A stretch of DNA of 46,467 nt from Lentisphaerota bacterium. GTDB taxonomy: Bacteria; Verrucomicrobiota; Lentisphaeria; Victivallales; Victivallaceae. Positions 7,786 to 16,787 of this stretch are shown piece after piece; positions within the stretch are counted from its first letter, which is position 1; every line of letters starts with the position of its first letter. The position numbers were made by a program, and so were the translations under genes. The DNA is taken from positions 1-46,467 of the forward strand of contig JAAEMX010000080.1 of NCBI GenBank assembly GCA_024225035.1. The letters run 5' to 3'. The notes below the pieces were generated by a model. The model made no database searches, was not told the DNA's origin, and saw only the letters and a program-made list of their open reading frames with translations.

Positions 7786-8023
7786 ATTCTCCTGCTCAAA
7801 TAACAGTTTAACCATAATCATCACAACACGAAATTAGTGTAAAACATAAGAGAATGTTAGATTTGTGTTGAATTTATTAGAAAATTTATGAAATGGTAAG
7901 AAATAAGGAACAAAATAAAGAAATGTCTGTCTGACTTCCTTTAACAAAGGCATTGTGTATCGCTTTTTAAAACGAATTTAAACCCTGTATTTAGGAATTA
8001 ATGCCGATATAGAGGACAAGACA

Positions 8024-10636
8024 ATGACTAAAGAAAATAATGAAACTGATGATGGCACCGCTGGACTTGAATTTAAACAAATGGATAAAATCATTGCCAG
8101 CATAAAAGATGCCCAGGAAAAGTATTCCAAATTTGATCAAAAAAAGGTTGATGAAATTTTCAGAGCAGCAGCTCTGGCAGCAAACGACGCCCGCATTGAA
8201 CTCGCAAAAATGGCTGTTGAAGAAACACAGATGGGTGTGGTTGAAGACAAGGTTATAAAGAACCATTTTGCCTCAGAATATGTTTACAACAAATACAAGA
8301 ACACTCCGACCTGCGGTGAAATAGAACGTGACGAATCTTTTGGTATTATAAAAGTCGCCGAACCCGTCGGAGTTATTGCAGGAATTATACCTACTACCAA
8401 TCCAACGTCTACTGCAATTTTTAAATCTCTGATGGCCTTAAAAACTCGCAACGGAATTATTTTTTCCCCACATCCGCGAGCCAAAAAATCAACTGTGGCT
8501 GCAGCGCAAATTGTTCTTGATGCTGCAGTAAAAGCCGGTGCCCCCAAAGGCCTTATCGGCTGGATAAAAGAACCAAGCGTCCCGCTTTGTCAATATCTTA
8601 TGGGACACAAAGACATTAGTTTGATCCTTGCAACGGGTGGTCCCGGTATGGTAAAAGCAGCTTATTCAAGCGGTCTTCCTGCACTTGGGGTTGGAGCAGG
8701 AAATACTCCTGCGGTTATGGACGAATCTTGTGACATTGAAATGGCTGTAAGCTCTGTTTTGCAAAGCAAAACTTTTGACAACGGCATGATCTGCGCTTCA
8801 GAACAGTCAGTTATCGCGGTTGCTGATATTTACAAAGAAGTTAAAGCCGAATTTGAAAAACGCGGCGCTTATCTTACTAACAAAGCAGAAACCGCAAAGC
8901 TCGCTGAATTTGTTATTCAGGATGGAAAACTCAACCCGACAATCGTCGGACAACCTGCATATAAAATTGCCGAAATTGCAGGTTTCAAGGTTCCAGAAAA
9001 AACTAAGGTGCTTATTGCCGAAACCAGTGGTATCGGACGTAATTATCCATTATCATACGAAAAACTCTCTCCCGTGCTGGCGTTATATAAAGCTAAAGAT
9101 TACATCGATGCTTTTGATAAAGCCCAGGCTTTAGTGGAATTTGGTGGTCTCGGACATACCAGCGTACTTTACACAAATCCGGATAACGGAGACCGTATCG
9201 ACGAATTTGGCAAACGCATGAAGGCCGGACGCACCCTGATCAATATGCCGGCCAGCCAGGGCGCTATCGGCGATATTTTCAATTTCAGACTTGATCCGTC
9301 GCTTACACTCGGCTGCGGAAGCTGGGGCGGAAACTCAGTAAGTCAAAATGTCGGCCCGCAACATTTGATCAATATCAAAACCGTAGCTCAGAGGAGAGAA
9401 AACATGTTATGGTTCAGGGTTCCGCCAAAAATATACTTCAAATACGGATGCCTGCAGGTAGCCCTGGGCGATTTGGCTGGGAAAAAACGTGCTTTCATCG
9501 TAACCGACCGTTTTCTGTATAATAATGGTCATTTACAAGGTACTATTAAATGCCTTGAGGACCTTGGTATCTGTTTTGAAATATTTGCTGATGTTGAACC
9601 TGACCCGACTCTTGCTACCGCAAAGGCCGGTGTAGAGCGCATAAATGCATTTGAACCTGACGTAATAATTGCTCTCGGCGGCGGCTCTCCGATGGATGCC
9701 GCCAAAATTATGTGGCTGATGTATGAACACCCGGATGCCGCTTTTAAAGATATAGCTATGCGTTTCATGGATATCCGTAAGCGTGTATACAAGTTCCCTA
9801 AACTTGGAGAAAAAGCCCTGCTGGTCGCCATTCCGACTACCAGTGGTACCGGATCTGAAGTTACCCCATTCGCTGTTATTACTGACGAAAAAACCGGACA
9901 GAAATATCCACTTGCCGACTATGAATTAACCCCAAGCATTGCCATAATCGATAGCGAGCTTGTAATGAGTATGCCCAAAAAGCTTACGGCCTACAGCGGC
10001 CTTGACGCTTTGACTCATGCATTAGAAGCATATACTTCTATTTTAGCCAGTGAATATACTAACTCGTTGGCCATGGAAGCCATAAGACTGATATTCAAAT
10101 ACTTGCCGGCAGCTTATGAAAATGGTCATAATGACCAGAGAGCTCGTGAAAAAATCCATCATGCCTCTACCATAGCAGGCATGGCTTTTGCCAATGCGTT
10201 CCTTGGAGTATGTCACTCCATGGCGCATAAGCTTGGCGCAGAATTCCATGTACCTCACGGACTGGCAAATGCTCTATTAATAAATGAAGTGATTAAATTC
10301 AATGCAACCAATAAACCCACAAAACAAGGGACTTTCTCTCAGTATAAATGCCCGAAAGCAAAGACCAGATATGCAGCCATTGCATCCTATCTTGGACTTT
10401 CTGGTAAAACTGAAGGCGAAAAGGTCCAGAAACTTATCGAAGCGATTGAGGAGCTTAAAACAAAGCTCAAAGTCCCGAAATCTATCAAGGAGTACGGTAT
10501 TCCGAAGAAAGATTTCGAAGCTAAAGTCGACGAACTTTCTGAAAAAGCGTTCGATGATCAGTGCACCGGTGCTAATCCGCGCTATCCGCTGATCAGCGAA
10601 ATCAAAGAACTTTATCTGAAAGTCTATGAAGGTTAA
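8024..10636 (+). CDS. adhE: Bifunctional acetaldehyde-CoA/alcohol dehydrogenase, copy 2
   Basis: This 870-residue paralogue has the same length and domain order as copy 1. It has catalytic Cys257 in NGMICASEQS, GGGSPMD at ~552, and metal ligands D661, H665, H731 and H745; residue 670 is the usual Tyr. AGAGGAC precedes the ATG. The two proteins agree over most of their length, with most differences in the first ~25 residues and at scattered surface positions, while many synonymous sites differ. The duplication is therefore not very recent, or is under purifying selection. The 380-base gap contains terminators for copy 1 and room for an own promoter, so independent expression is likely. Copy 2 looks like the canonical enzyme. 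Confidence 0.95.
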   Translation: MTKENNETDDGTAGLEFKQMDKIIASIKDAQEKYSKFDQKKVDEIFRAAALAANDARIELAKMAVEETQMGVVEDKVIKNHFASEYVYNKYKNTPTCGEIERDESFGIIKVAEPVGVIAGIIPTTNPTSTAIFKSLMALKTRNGIIFSPHPRAKKSTVAAAQIVLDAAVKAGAPKGLIGWIKEPSVPLCQYLMGHKDISLILATGGPGMVKAAYSSGLPALGVGAGNTPAVMDESCDIEMAVSSVLQSKTFDNGMICASEQSVIAVADIYKEVKAEFEKRGAYLTNKAETAKLAEFVIQDGKLNPTIVGQPAYKIAEIAGFKVPEKTKVLIAETSGIGRNYPLSYEKLSPVLALYKAKDYIDAFDKAQALVEFGGLGHTSVLYTNPDNGDRIDEFGKRMKAGRTLINMPASQGAIGDIFNFRLDPSLTLGCGSWGGNSVSQNVGPQHLINIKTVAQRRENMLWFRVPPKIYFKYGCLQVALGDLAGKKRAFIVTDRFLYNNGHLQGTIKCLEDLGICFEIFADVEPDPTLATAKAGVERINAFEPDVIIALGGGSPMDAAKIMWLMYEHPDAAFKDIAMRFMDIRKRVYKFPKLGEKALLVAIPTTSGTGSEVTPFAVITDEKTGQKYPLADYELTPSIAIIDSELVMSMPKKLTAYSGLDALTHALEAYTSILASEYTNSLAMEAIRLIFKYLPAAYENGHNDQRAREKIHHASTIAGMAFANAFLGVCHSMAHKLGAEFHVPHGLANALLINEVIKFNATNKPTKQGTFSQYKCPKAKTRYAAIASYLGLSGKTEGEKVQKLIEAIEELKTKLKVPKSIKEYGIPKKDFEAKVDELSEKAFDDQCTGANPRYPLISEIKELYLKVYEG

Positions 10637-10721
10637 AATTTGAACAGCCTTTATAAGCACAATCTGGAACGAATTAATTTTTCATCCAGTTAATATATCA
10701 TCCCCTCTCAGTTGTTTGAAG

Positions 10722-10755
10722 TGTGGAGGCATCAAGTTTTATTGGTGCCTCCACA
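10722..10755 (+). terminator. Hairpin after adhE copy 2
   Basis: TGTGGAGGCA (10722-10731) pairs perfectly with TGCCTCCACA (10746-10755) around 14 bases. A T-run is lacking. The sequence before it (CTCAGTTGTTTGA) resembles CTCTGTTGTCTGA before the terminator of copy 1, so the two hairpins are probably duplicated relatives. The remaining ~230 bases to the next gene show no other clear element. Confidence 0.5.
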
Positions 10756-10994
10756 ACCTTGCAGGACATCATAATTGAATTCTCGCGAGGGGACGATAAA
10801 CGTATTAGAAATATTTTTAAGATTTTTTGAACAAACGCCTTGCAGATTAGCAAGCTTTTCTATATAATATATTCGATACTTTGAGTTGAAATTTCATGAA
10901 CTATTAATTCTGGAGGAGAATCACTCAGCTTCATGATAAAGCCTGTCTATCAGATACGGCTTACCGAATATCTTGCAACCAAAGGAGGATGAAT

Positions 10995-11576
10995 ATGGAG
11001 AGACGAATACTGATTATTACCGGTAGTCATCGAAAGACCGGCAATACAGCGCTGCTTGCCGGATGGGTGGCAGATGGAGCTCGCGACTACGGTGCCCAAG
11101 TAGACTTGGTTGACGCGGCACACCTGAAGTACAAAAGTAATGGCTGCACATCTTGTTACGGCTGTCAGGACTCAGCTGAATATCGCTGTATCATAAAAGA
11201 TGAAGCTTCTGATATAATTGCTTCAATGCCTGAGTATGATGCCGTCGTGTTTGCCACTCCGGTCTACTTTTTCAGCCTGAGTGCACAGATAAAACTGATT
11301 ATGGACAGAATGTATTCTTTATTTAAATTTAAAAACAATAAATTTAAAAATAATTTAGACAAAACTAATTTTGCTGTAATAGCCTCCGCTGCAGGTGATA
11401 TGGGAAGCGGATTGGAAATGACAGGAGCAATTATTCAAAAGCTGGCTGGTTTCATAGGCAAAAAACATAAAAGCCTGCTAATCCCTAACGCTCCAATGGA
11501 TCCGGTAAGAACTGCTACCGATTTGGAGATTAAAGAAAAAGCTATGGACTTTGGAGCTGAACTGTCTCAATGGTAA
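10995..11576 (+). CDS. Flavodoxin-fold NAD(P)H/FMN oxidoreductase with cysteine motif
   Basis: This 193-residue protein belongs to the NADPH-dependent FMN reductase / iron-sulfur flavoprotein family. The flavin-phosphate loop is ITGSHRKTGNT, and FATPVYFFSLSAQIKLIMDRM is the second flavin segment. Between them is CTSCYGCQDSAEYRC, a compact set of cysteines that in archaeal and anaerobe Isf proteins bind a 4Fe-4S cluster. AAAGGAGG ends six bases before the ATG at 10995; the in-frame ATG at 10989 overlaps that site and was rejected. It likely moves electrons or detoxifies oxygen or quinones in the cytoplasm; the substrate is unknown. hemW follows after 13 bases, so the two are probably cotranscribed. 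Confidence 0.82.
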   Translation: MERRILIITGSHRKTGNTALLAGWVADGARDYGAQVDLVDAAHLKYKSNGCTSCYGCQDSAEYRCIIKDEASDIIASMPEYDAVVFATPVYFFSLSAQIKLIMDRMYSLFKFKNNKFKNNLDKTNFAVIASAAGDMGSGLEMTGAIIQKLAGFIGKKHKSLLIPNAPMDPVRTATDLEIKEKAMDFGAELSQW

Positions 11577-11589
11577 TCAGGAATCTATA

Positions 11590-12711
11590 ATGAATTTTGA
11601 AAACATATATGTACACGTCCCTTTCTGCCAAACCAAGTGTGACTACTGTGGTTTCTACTCAGTATCATCACCTGAAAAACAGCAGGTAGACGGTTTTATT
11701 GACAAAATCGAACAAAAACTAAATATTGCAAATCTGACGCGACCTGTAGATTCCCTATATTTTGGAGGCGGCACCCCTTCACTACTTCGCCCGGAACAGC
11801 TACAGCGCCTGATGGATATAACGTCCAAATACATTCCACTGTCACAAAACTCTGAAGTAACAATGGAATGCAACCCGGAAACACTTTGCCCCGAAAGATT
11901 AGATATCATTCGTCCTGTTGTTAACCGCGTCAGCATAGGAATCCAGTCATTTGATGATGACTTGCGTGACAAACTGGGGAGAAAATCACATCAGGAACAT
12001 ATCAGTAATTCTCTTGAAATGATAAAAAAACGAAATTTTGACAATATAAATATTGATTTGATTTTCGGCATCCCTGGTCAAACCGATGAAGACTGGATCA
12101 GTGAACTGAATCTGGCTGTTAATTCAAATATAAATCATATATCCTGTTATTCGTTGACCATAGAAGAAGGTACTCAGCTTGCCGAAAAAATTGAAAACCT
12201 TGACCCTATTGATGATGAAAATACAGCGTCAATGTGGGAAAGAACCGGTAAATTCCTTGAAAACAGAGGATTTCCTCGCTATGAGGTTTCAAACTACTCT
12301 GTTCCGGGAGCTGAATGCCGCCACAATATGAATGTATGGTATGGCAAGACCTATCTAGGACTTGGCCCGGCTGCATCATCATTTGACGGCAGAATCCGCT
12401 GGACTCAGCCTCATTGTCTCGACTCCTGGCTCGGTGATACTCCACCAGAAAAGGACATTATAGAACCGGAATACCGCATGATTGAAATATTCATTATAGG
12501 CCTCCGTACCGTCAGAGGCTGGGATAGCAAGCTTTGGGCAAGCATTCCATTGCAGCAAACTCTCAGCATTGAATGGCCTTCACTTATTGAAAAAGCCTTA
12601 AAAGTAAAACACCAGTACCCCGAACTTTTGGCTGTTGAGCCTGATTCCATAAAATTAACCACTAAAGGTCTGCTTTTCTGGAATACTATTGCCGAGGCAT
12701 GGCTCGAGTAG
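11590..12711 (+). CDS. hemW: Radical SAM heme chaperone HemW (HemN-like)
   Basis: This 373-residue protein starts MNFENIYVHVPFCQTKCDYC. The CX3CX2C motif (C13, C17, C20) binds the radical-SAM 4Fe-4S cluster. FGGGTPSLL, the EVTMECNPE block, RVSIGIQSFDD and NIDLIFGIPGQT are typical of the HemN/HemW group, followed by the HemN C-terminal region. The lack of HemN's longer N-terminus and the CGF after the cluster motif favour HemW, which inserts heme into respiratory proteins, over true coproporphyrinogen dehydrogenase. An earlier in-frame ATG lies inside the preceding gene and was rejected; CAGGAA precedes 11590. The gene is 13 bases after the flavoprotein gene. Confidence 0.88.
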   Translation: MNFENIYVHVPFCQTKCDYCGFYSVSSPEKQQVDGFIDKIEQKLNIANLTRPVDSLYFGGGTPSLLRPEQLQRLMDITSKYIPLSQNSEVTMECNPETLCPERLDIIRPVVNRVSIGIQSFDDDLRDKLGRKSHQEHISNSLEMIKKRNFDNINIDLIFGIPGQTDEDWISELNLAVNSNINHISCYSLTIEEGTQLAEKIENLDPIDDENTASMWERTGKFLENRGFPRYEVSNYSVPGAECRHNMNVWYGKTYLGLGPAASSFDGRIRWTQPHCLDSWLGDTPPEKDIIEPEYRMIEIFIIGLRTVRGWDSKLWASIPLQQTLSIEWPSLIEKALKVKHQYPELLAVEPDSIKLTTKGLLFWNTIAEAWLE

Positions 12712-12742
12712 ATATAACCTCGTACAAGTTGTGGAGCTTACT

Positions 12743-13369
12743 ATGAAAAAATTTTTGATTATAATAAGTGCTGTTCTTTCACTGGCGTTGTTCACAAGCG
12801 GCTGTCGCACACCGTGGCTTATCAATAATGAACAACCGGGAAAAACCTGCGTCTTGCTCAAGAAGCAACTTCTCATAGTCAAGCTAAAAACCTATCCGGC
12901 AAAATACGAGAAAGACTTTGGAGAGTATTTCCGCCTTCACATGGTTAAATTATTAGGAAAGAATCAAATTGTCTACAGCGGTGATCTATTAAGCATGCAG
13001 GATGCGTTTAATAAAGCTAACGGCACCAGCAATGCTGATAAGTTTAAAGTGAAAACCAATGAGTTTGTAACTCTGGGACAGGCTTTGGGGTGTTCTACTG
13101 TTTTATGCGGTGTCATATGCGTAAAAGAACGACCCGAATTATCAGTCGAGGTGAAACTCTGGTGGCTCGATACGAGCAACGGAGAAACACTCCTGACTCT
13201 CAGAAAGAATTTTGATACGACGAACCGCTACGAGCGTAAAGACTTCTCAAATTATCTAAAACAAAGCCTGACAGTCATAAAAAATGAATCTCAGCAAAGA
13301 AGTGTTTTTATAAGATACTGCGCAGAGAAAACTGCTGACAAATTTAAAACTATTGCTGAATTCAAATAG
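12743..13369 (+). CDS. Putative lipoprotein of unknown function
   Basis: This 208-residue protein has a textbook lipoprotein signal: MKKFLIIISAVLSLALFTSGC, with the lipobox FTSGC and cysteine near residue 21. The mature part starts RTPWLINNEQPGK and is mixed alpha/beta. It includes a segment (GQALGCSTVLCGVICVKERPE..VKLWWLDTSNGETLL) that resembles the fold pattern of CsgG/TolB-N-like lipoproteins, where a short nucleotide-like core is followed by a strand pair. That likeness is weak and no function is assigned. GTGGAG precedes the ATG, and the start lies 31 bases after hemW. Likely cell location: outer-membrane inner leaflet. Confidence 0.75.
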   Translation: MKKFLIIISAVLSLALFTSGCRTPWLINNEQPGKTCVLLKKQLLIVKLKTYPAKYEKDFGEYFRLHMVKLLGKNQIVYSGDLLSMQDAFNKANGTSNADKFKVKTNEFVTLGQALGCSTVLCGVICVKERPELSVEVKLWWLDTSNGETLLTLRKNFDTTNRYERKDFSNYLKQSLTVIKNESQQRSVFIRYCAEKTADKFKTIAEFK

Positions 13370-13434
13370 CTGCAATCGAATTTGCTAATTACCATTTAAA
13401 AGATATTTTAGTTTTCAAAAAAGGAGTTCACAAG

Positions 13435-13881
13435 TTGGACGATACAGATAAAAAATTACTCATGTTGTTAAGCGCTAACGGGCGCCTGAAAAATAGTGAT
13501 CTTGCGGAACAGCTTAATGTTTCGGAAGGCACTGTCAGAAATCGTTTAAAAAAACTTTCTGAGTCCGGTGATTTTCGCATCACGGCTACAGTCAACCCAG
13601 AATCAGTCAGCAACAGACAACTGGTGCTGCTCGGAGTAAACATTGCAGCGAGCCGCGAACTTAGAAAAATCGCTGAACAAATATCAAATCTACCTGACGT
13701 CGATGCTGTCATGATCACCAGCGGACGTTATGATATCATCATCGAAGTATGGCTGGAAGTCAAAACCGGACTCATTCGGTTCATTGACGAGGAACTTTCA
13801 AGTGTAGAAGGAATAGTTTCCACAGAAAGTTTCATGGTCATGAAAAGCTTCAATAAATGGCTGAATATCCAAAAAGACTAG
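13435..13881 (+). CDS. Lrp/AsnC-family transcriptional regulator
   Basis: This 148-residue protein starts with TTG; AAGGAG lies eight bases upstream, and no in-frame ATG comes before the conserved domain. Residues 1-55 form the winged helix-turn-helix (DDTDKKLLMLLSANGR, LAEQLNVSEGTVRNRLKKL). Residues ~60-148 form the RAM/AsnC ligand domain, with VDAVMITSGRYDIIIEVWL matching the conserved G-x-Y-D strand. Members bind amino acids or other small effectors and act as octamers. Target genes cannot be read from the sequence. It lies among small unrelated genes, 46 bases before the DUF72 gene. Confidence 0.9.
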   Translation: MDDTDKKLLMLLSANGRLKNSDLAEQLNVSEGTVRNRLKKLSESGDFRITATVNPESVSNRQLVLLGVNIAASRELRKIAEQISNLPDVDAVMITSGRYDIIIEVWLEVKTGLIRFIDEELSSVEGIVSTESFMVMKSFNKWLNIQKD

Positions 13882-13927
13882 CGCTATTCATTTTCCAATT
13901 ACATGACTTGAAAACGGAGCGCAGATT

Positions 13928-14674
13928 ATGAATTCAGGCTCCAAAGTTTATATAGGAACAAGCGGCTTTGCATACGACCACTGGAAGGGAGTTTTTTATC
14001 CGGAAAAACTCCCGGCGCCTGTCCGCTTCCACTACTATTCAAGGCGAATGAATTCGGTTGAGATTAACTCAACGTTTTATCGAACCCCTTCGCCTGAATG
14101 CTTTTCTAAATGGCACCATAGTACTCCGGACAACTTCTCATTTGTTCTTAAAGGCAGCAGGTTTATAACTCATTACCACAAACTGAAAGTAACAACAAAT
14201 TACCTGACAAGGTTCCTTAACCCAACAGGTAATCTGAAAAATAAACTAGCAGCAGTGCTTTGGCAACTGCCTCCTGATTTATCTCCTGATATTGAAATTT
14301 TAGAAAAATTCTTAGTTAATTTATCTCCATTCAGGAACTGCAGTCATTTTTTTGAATTCAGAAACCCTTTGTGGTACAATAATGAGATTTCCAGTTTATT
14401 AAATAAGCATAATGCAACCCGGTGTTGCTCAGACTGGCAGGATTTACCATTTGACCTGACTCAAGAAAATCAAGTCAAACCCCAATACATAAGGCTGCAC
14501 GGCCCTTCAGGTGCTGCTTACTGTGACAGTTACAGACAGTCATTTTTAGAAACACTTGCCCAAAAAATTATTGATAACTGCAATCATAAAATAAACACAT
14601 ACATATTTTTTAACAATGATATTGGCGGACACGCAATAAAAAATGCTCAAACTCTCATGAAGATACTTAGCTGA
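13928..14674 (+). CDS. DUF72 (YecE-like) family protein
   Basis: This 248-residue protein begins with the family signature YIGTSGFAYDHWKGVFYP, followed by VEINSTFYRTPSPECFSKW and FSFVLKGSRFITHYHKL. Later come HFFEFRNPLWYN, the YIRLHGPSG strand and a C-terminal YIFFNNDIGGHAIKNA. These blocks define the DUF72/YecE TIM-barrel family, present in many bacteria and archaea and still without a proven reaction. The length matches the family. GGAG precedes the ATG. Nothing nearby narrows the role. Confidence 0.88.
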   Translation: MNSGSKVYIGTSGFAYDHWKGVFYPEKLPAPVRFHYYSRRMNSVEINSTFYRTPSPECFSKWHHSTPDNFSFVLKGSRFITHYHKLKVTTNYLTRFLNPTGNLKNKLAAVLWQLPPDLSPDIEILEKFLVNLSPFRNCSHFFEFRNPLWYNNEISSLLNKHNATRCCSDWQDLPFDLTQENQVKPQYIRLHGPSGAAYCDSYRQSFLETLAQKIIDNCNHKINTYIFFNNDIGGHAIKNAQTLMKILS

Positions 14675-14757
14675 CAGCACCATTATGTAGCATAACAATT
14701 CCGTGAAAGTTGCAATTTTCTCACTTTCTGGTTAAAATATCTAAAAGGAGGTAATTT

Positions 14758-15114
14758 ATGGATGGAGTGAAGGTCAGGAACATTTTTACAAATTGTCTCG
14801 TAATATTTGGAGTTGCCTGCGCTATTCTAGTCTTTCTAGATGCAACTTACTGGCAAGTCGGTATGTCACCCTTGTACAGCACTCCAGGTACATTGTCATT
14901 TCCAGGAAACATCGGAGTGTCTTTAGTATACTTGTTCTCATTCCCCGGCTTTATATTTTTTGGATTATCAAGGATGGCCTTACCTACCGATATCCCTGTC
15001 ACAGCAGCTCATGTAATCGAATATACCGCTTTATTCCTTGGACAAATTATTTTCTATTATTTAGTCGGATTACTGTTCGGATCTTTAATCAAGTCAGCAT
15101 TAACTAAAAAATAA
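14758..15114 (+). CDS. Small integral membrane protein, unknown
   Basis: This 118-residue protein has three likely transmembrane segments: residues ~10-28 (CLVIFGVACAILVFL), ~50-72 (GVSLVYLFSFPGFIFFGL) and ~88-112 (YTALFLGQIIFYYLVGLLFG). It ends in a basic tail. I do not recognise a family. AAAAGGAGG gives an excellent ribosome site, and a strong terminator begins 23 bases after the stop, so it is very probably real and ends a transcription unit. Confidence 0.75.
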   Translation: MDGVKVRNIFTNCLVIFGVACAILVFLDATYWQVGMSPLYSTPGTLSFPGNIGVSLVYLFSFPGFIFFGLSRMALPTDIPVTAAHVIEYTALFLGQIIFYYLVGLLFGSLIKSALTKK

Positions 15115-15136
15115 TATTTTACTCTTTGTCAAGTTT

Positions 15137-15172
15137 AACCGGTATATTTTTTGATATACCGGTTATTTTTTG
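15137..15172 (+). terminator. Intrinsic terminator
   Basis: AACCGGTATA (15137-15146) pairs with TATACCGGTT (15155-15164) and is followed by ATTTTTT. It ends the unit of the small membrane protein. Confidence 0.88.
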
Positions 15173-15379
15173 CATTAACTATTTATTAGATATATCATAA
15201 AATAATTATAGAAATATTTTACTCTTCCCTGTCCTCATGCTCATAAACAACCACAACAACGCAATAAAATAATAAAGCCCAAAAATAAAACCATATATTA
15301 AACTTGAAAAACACAAAATAATACCTTACAATATATAATTGGGACTTTATATATAAAACCAGCCAAAGAGAACATTCTT

Positions 15380-16375
15380 ATGAAGCGCAAAATATGGAGC
15401 CAACCTCACTTCACCCTCATAGAGCTCCTTATTTCCATTAGCATCATAGCAATTCTCATAAACCTGTTACTACCGGCATTCAGCAAATCTAAAGGACGAG
15501 CAAGATATGTCAGATGGATGGCTTTTAACCGTCAATGCAGCAATGATCCTACCTGCACTATCAACTTCAATTTCCAGGAAGGAAAAGGATATATACTGAA
15601 TAACTCTGCGGTAGGTAACGAACAAAAGGGCTTTGACGTAAAAAAATACCATGGTATTGTCAAAGAAGGAATAGGTATTATTCCAGATGGTGCAAGTAAA
15701 ATACTTGAAAACCCACAATGGACCCAAGGACGTTGGTGGGGAGACAAAAGAGCCTTGCAGTTCGACGGAACAAGCACTTATATTGAAGTCGATCAGGTTA
15801 AACATATAGATTATGGCGATGAAGATAATTTTACTATTTTAGTTTGGATTAAATTTGACCGCCTGCGAAAATGGGATGGAATTTTTGCAAAGAGTTACAT
15901 GGCAAAGCCACCAAAAGGTTATGGACAGTATGATATGTATTTTGATGGCTCAACATATGACAATTCAACTGCAGCAGGTCAATTTGAGGTTGACGTATGT
16001 AAAACATGTATTGGATTTGACGATGTCTGTGAAGATGGCTCTAGAAATGTCAGACTTGACATGGTAAACTGGTTTCATCTTGTGCTCCGAAACCGCCACG
16101 AAAATGGCAATCAAACTGTGGATGTCTTCTTCAATGGGAAAAAACTTGTTCACCGTGCAACAAACTTCTATCAGGCAATTTTATCAAAATGCGATGCAAG
16201 GCTCATTATCGGAGCATTGCGTTTTCGCCGTGACAACGGTAGCGGCAACCCAACAAAAGAAGGTAGCATAGGCTGTCATTTTAAAGGTAAAATTGATGAG
16301 TTTCTTATTTACGGCAGAGCTCTTTCTGATAAAGAAATATTAGGACACTGGCAGATGGGAGCAGAGCACTTCTAA
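15380..16375 (+). CDS. Pseudopilin-like N-terminus fused to a LamG-like domain
   Basis: This 331-residue protein has a type IV prepilin-like start, HFTLIELLISISIIAILINLLLPAF, in residues ~11-35. It has His, not Gly, before the Phe, a form common in Lentisphaerota. After a linker, residues ~115-325 form a concanavalin-like LamG/Laminin_G_3 domain: ALQFDGTSTYIEVD, FTILVWIKFDR, WFHLVLRNRHENGNQTVDVFFNGK, IIGALRF and GKIDEFLIYGRALSDKEI. Such proteins are thought to be exported and displayed, perhaps to bind polysaccharide. Several cysteines (CKTC..DVCED) could form disulfides. No strong ribosome site is seen before the ATG. It stands alone. Confidence 0.85.
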   Translation: MKRKIWSQPHFTLIELLISISIIAILINLLLPAFSKSKGRARYVRWMAFNRQCSNDPTCTINFNFQEGKGYILNNSAVGNEQKGFDVKKYHGIVKEGIGIIPDGASKILENPQWTQGRWWGDKRALQFDGTSTYIEVDQVKHIDYGDEDNFTILVWIKFDRLRKWDGIFAKSYMAKPPKGYGQYDMYFDGSTYDNSTAAGQFEVDVCKTCIGFDDVCEDGSRNVRLDMVNWFHLVLRNRHENGNQTVDVFFNGKKLVHRATNFYQAILSKCDARLIIGALRFRRDNGSGNPTKEGSIGCHFKGKIDEFLIYGRALSDKEILGHWQMGAEHF

Positions 16376-16787
16376 GCCCACAAGTCAATTATCTTAATTT
16401 AATTATACATAAATATAATTATATATATAAACAAGTAGATAAAATATCAAATAATTGAAAGTATAATTAGCTGTGCATATCACATTGCTGAAAAAGTAAG
16501 TTGTTTCATCAAATTTGATAACCGTGGTATTAATCGGTAATTAATTTAAAAAGTCAAGTTCATATAAGCCATTCAAAATCAAGTCAACAAATATTCATAT
16601 CTGCAACATATTCCTTTCAAAACAGCTAAGATATTTGTTTTACGTCACTTAGAATTTGTTCTAAATGATATTACTTGTTTTTTTTGCAATAAACGTATAA
16701 AAATACGTTTTCATGGGTTTGTGTTTTATGCAAATTAATGTTAATTTATAAATTAGCAGGAAATATAAGATTAGTTTGTGAGGTTAT
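16376..16787. other. AT-rich spacer without genes
   Basis: I see no gene on either strand. The only notable pieces are AT-runs and a small AAACGTATAAAAATACGTTT palindrome at ~16690-16710, which could be a terminator or operator. The promoter of the zinc-ribbon gene must lie here. Confidence 0.4.
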
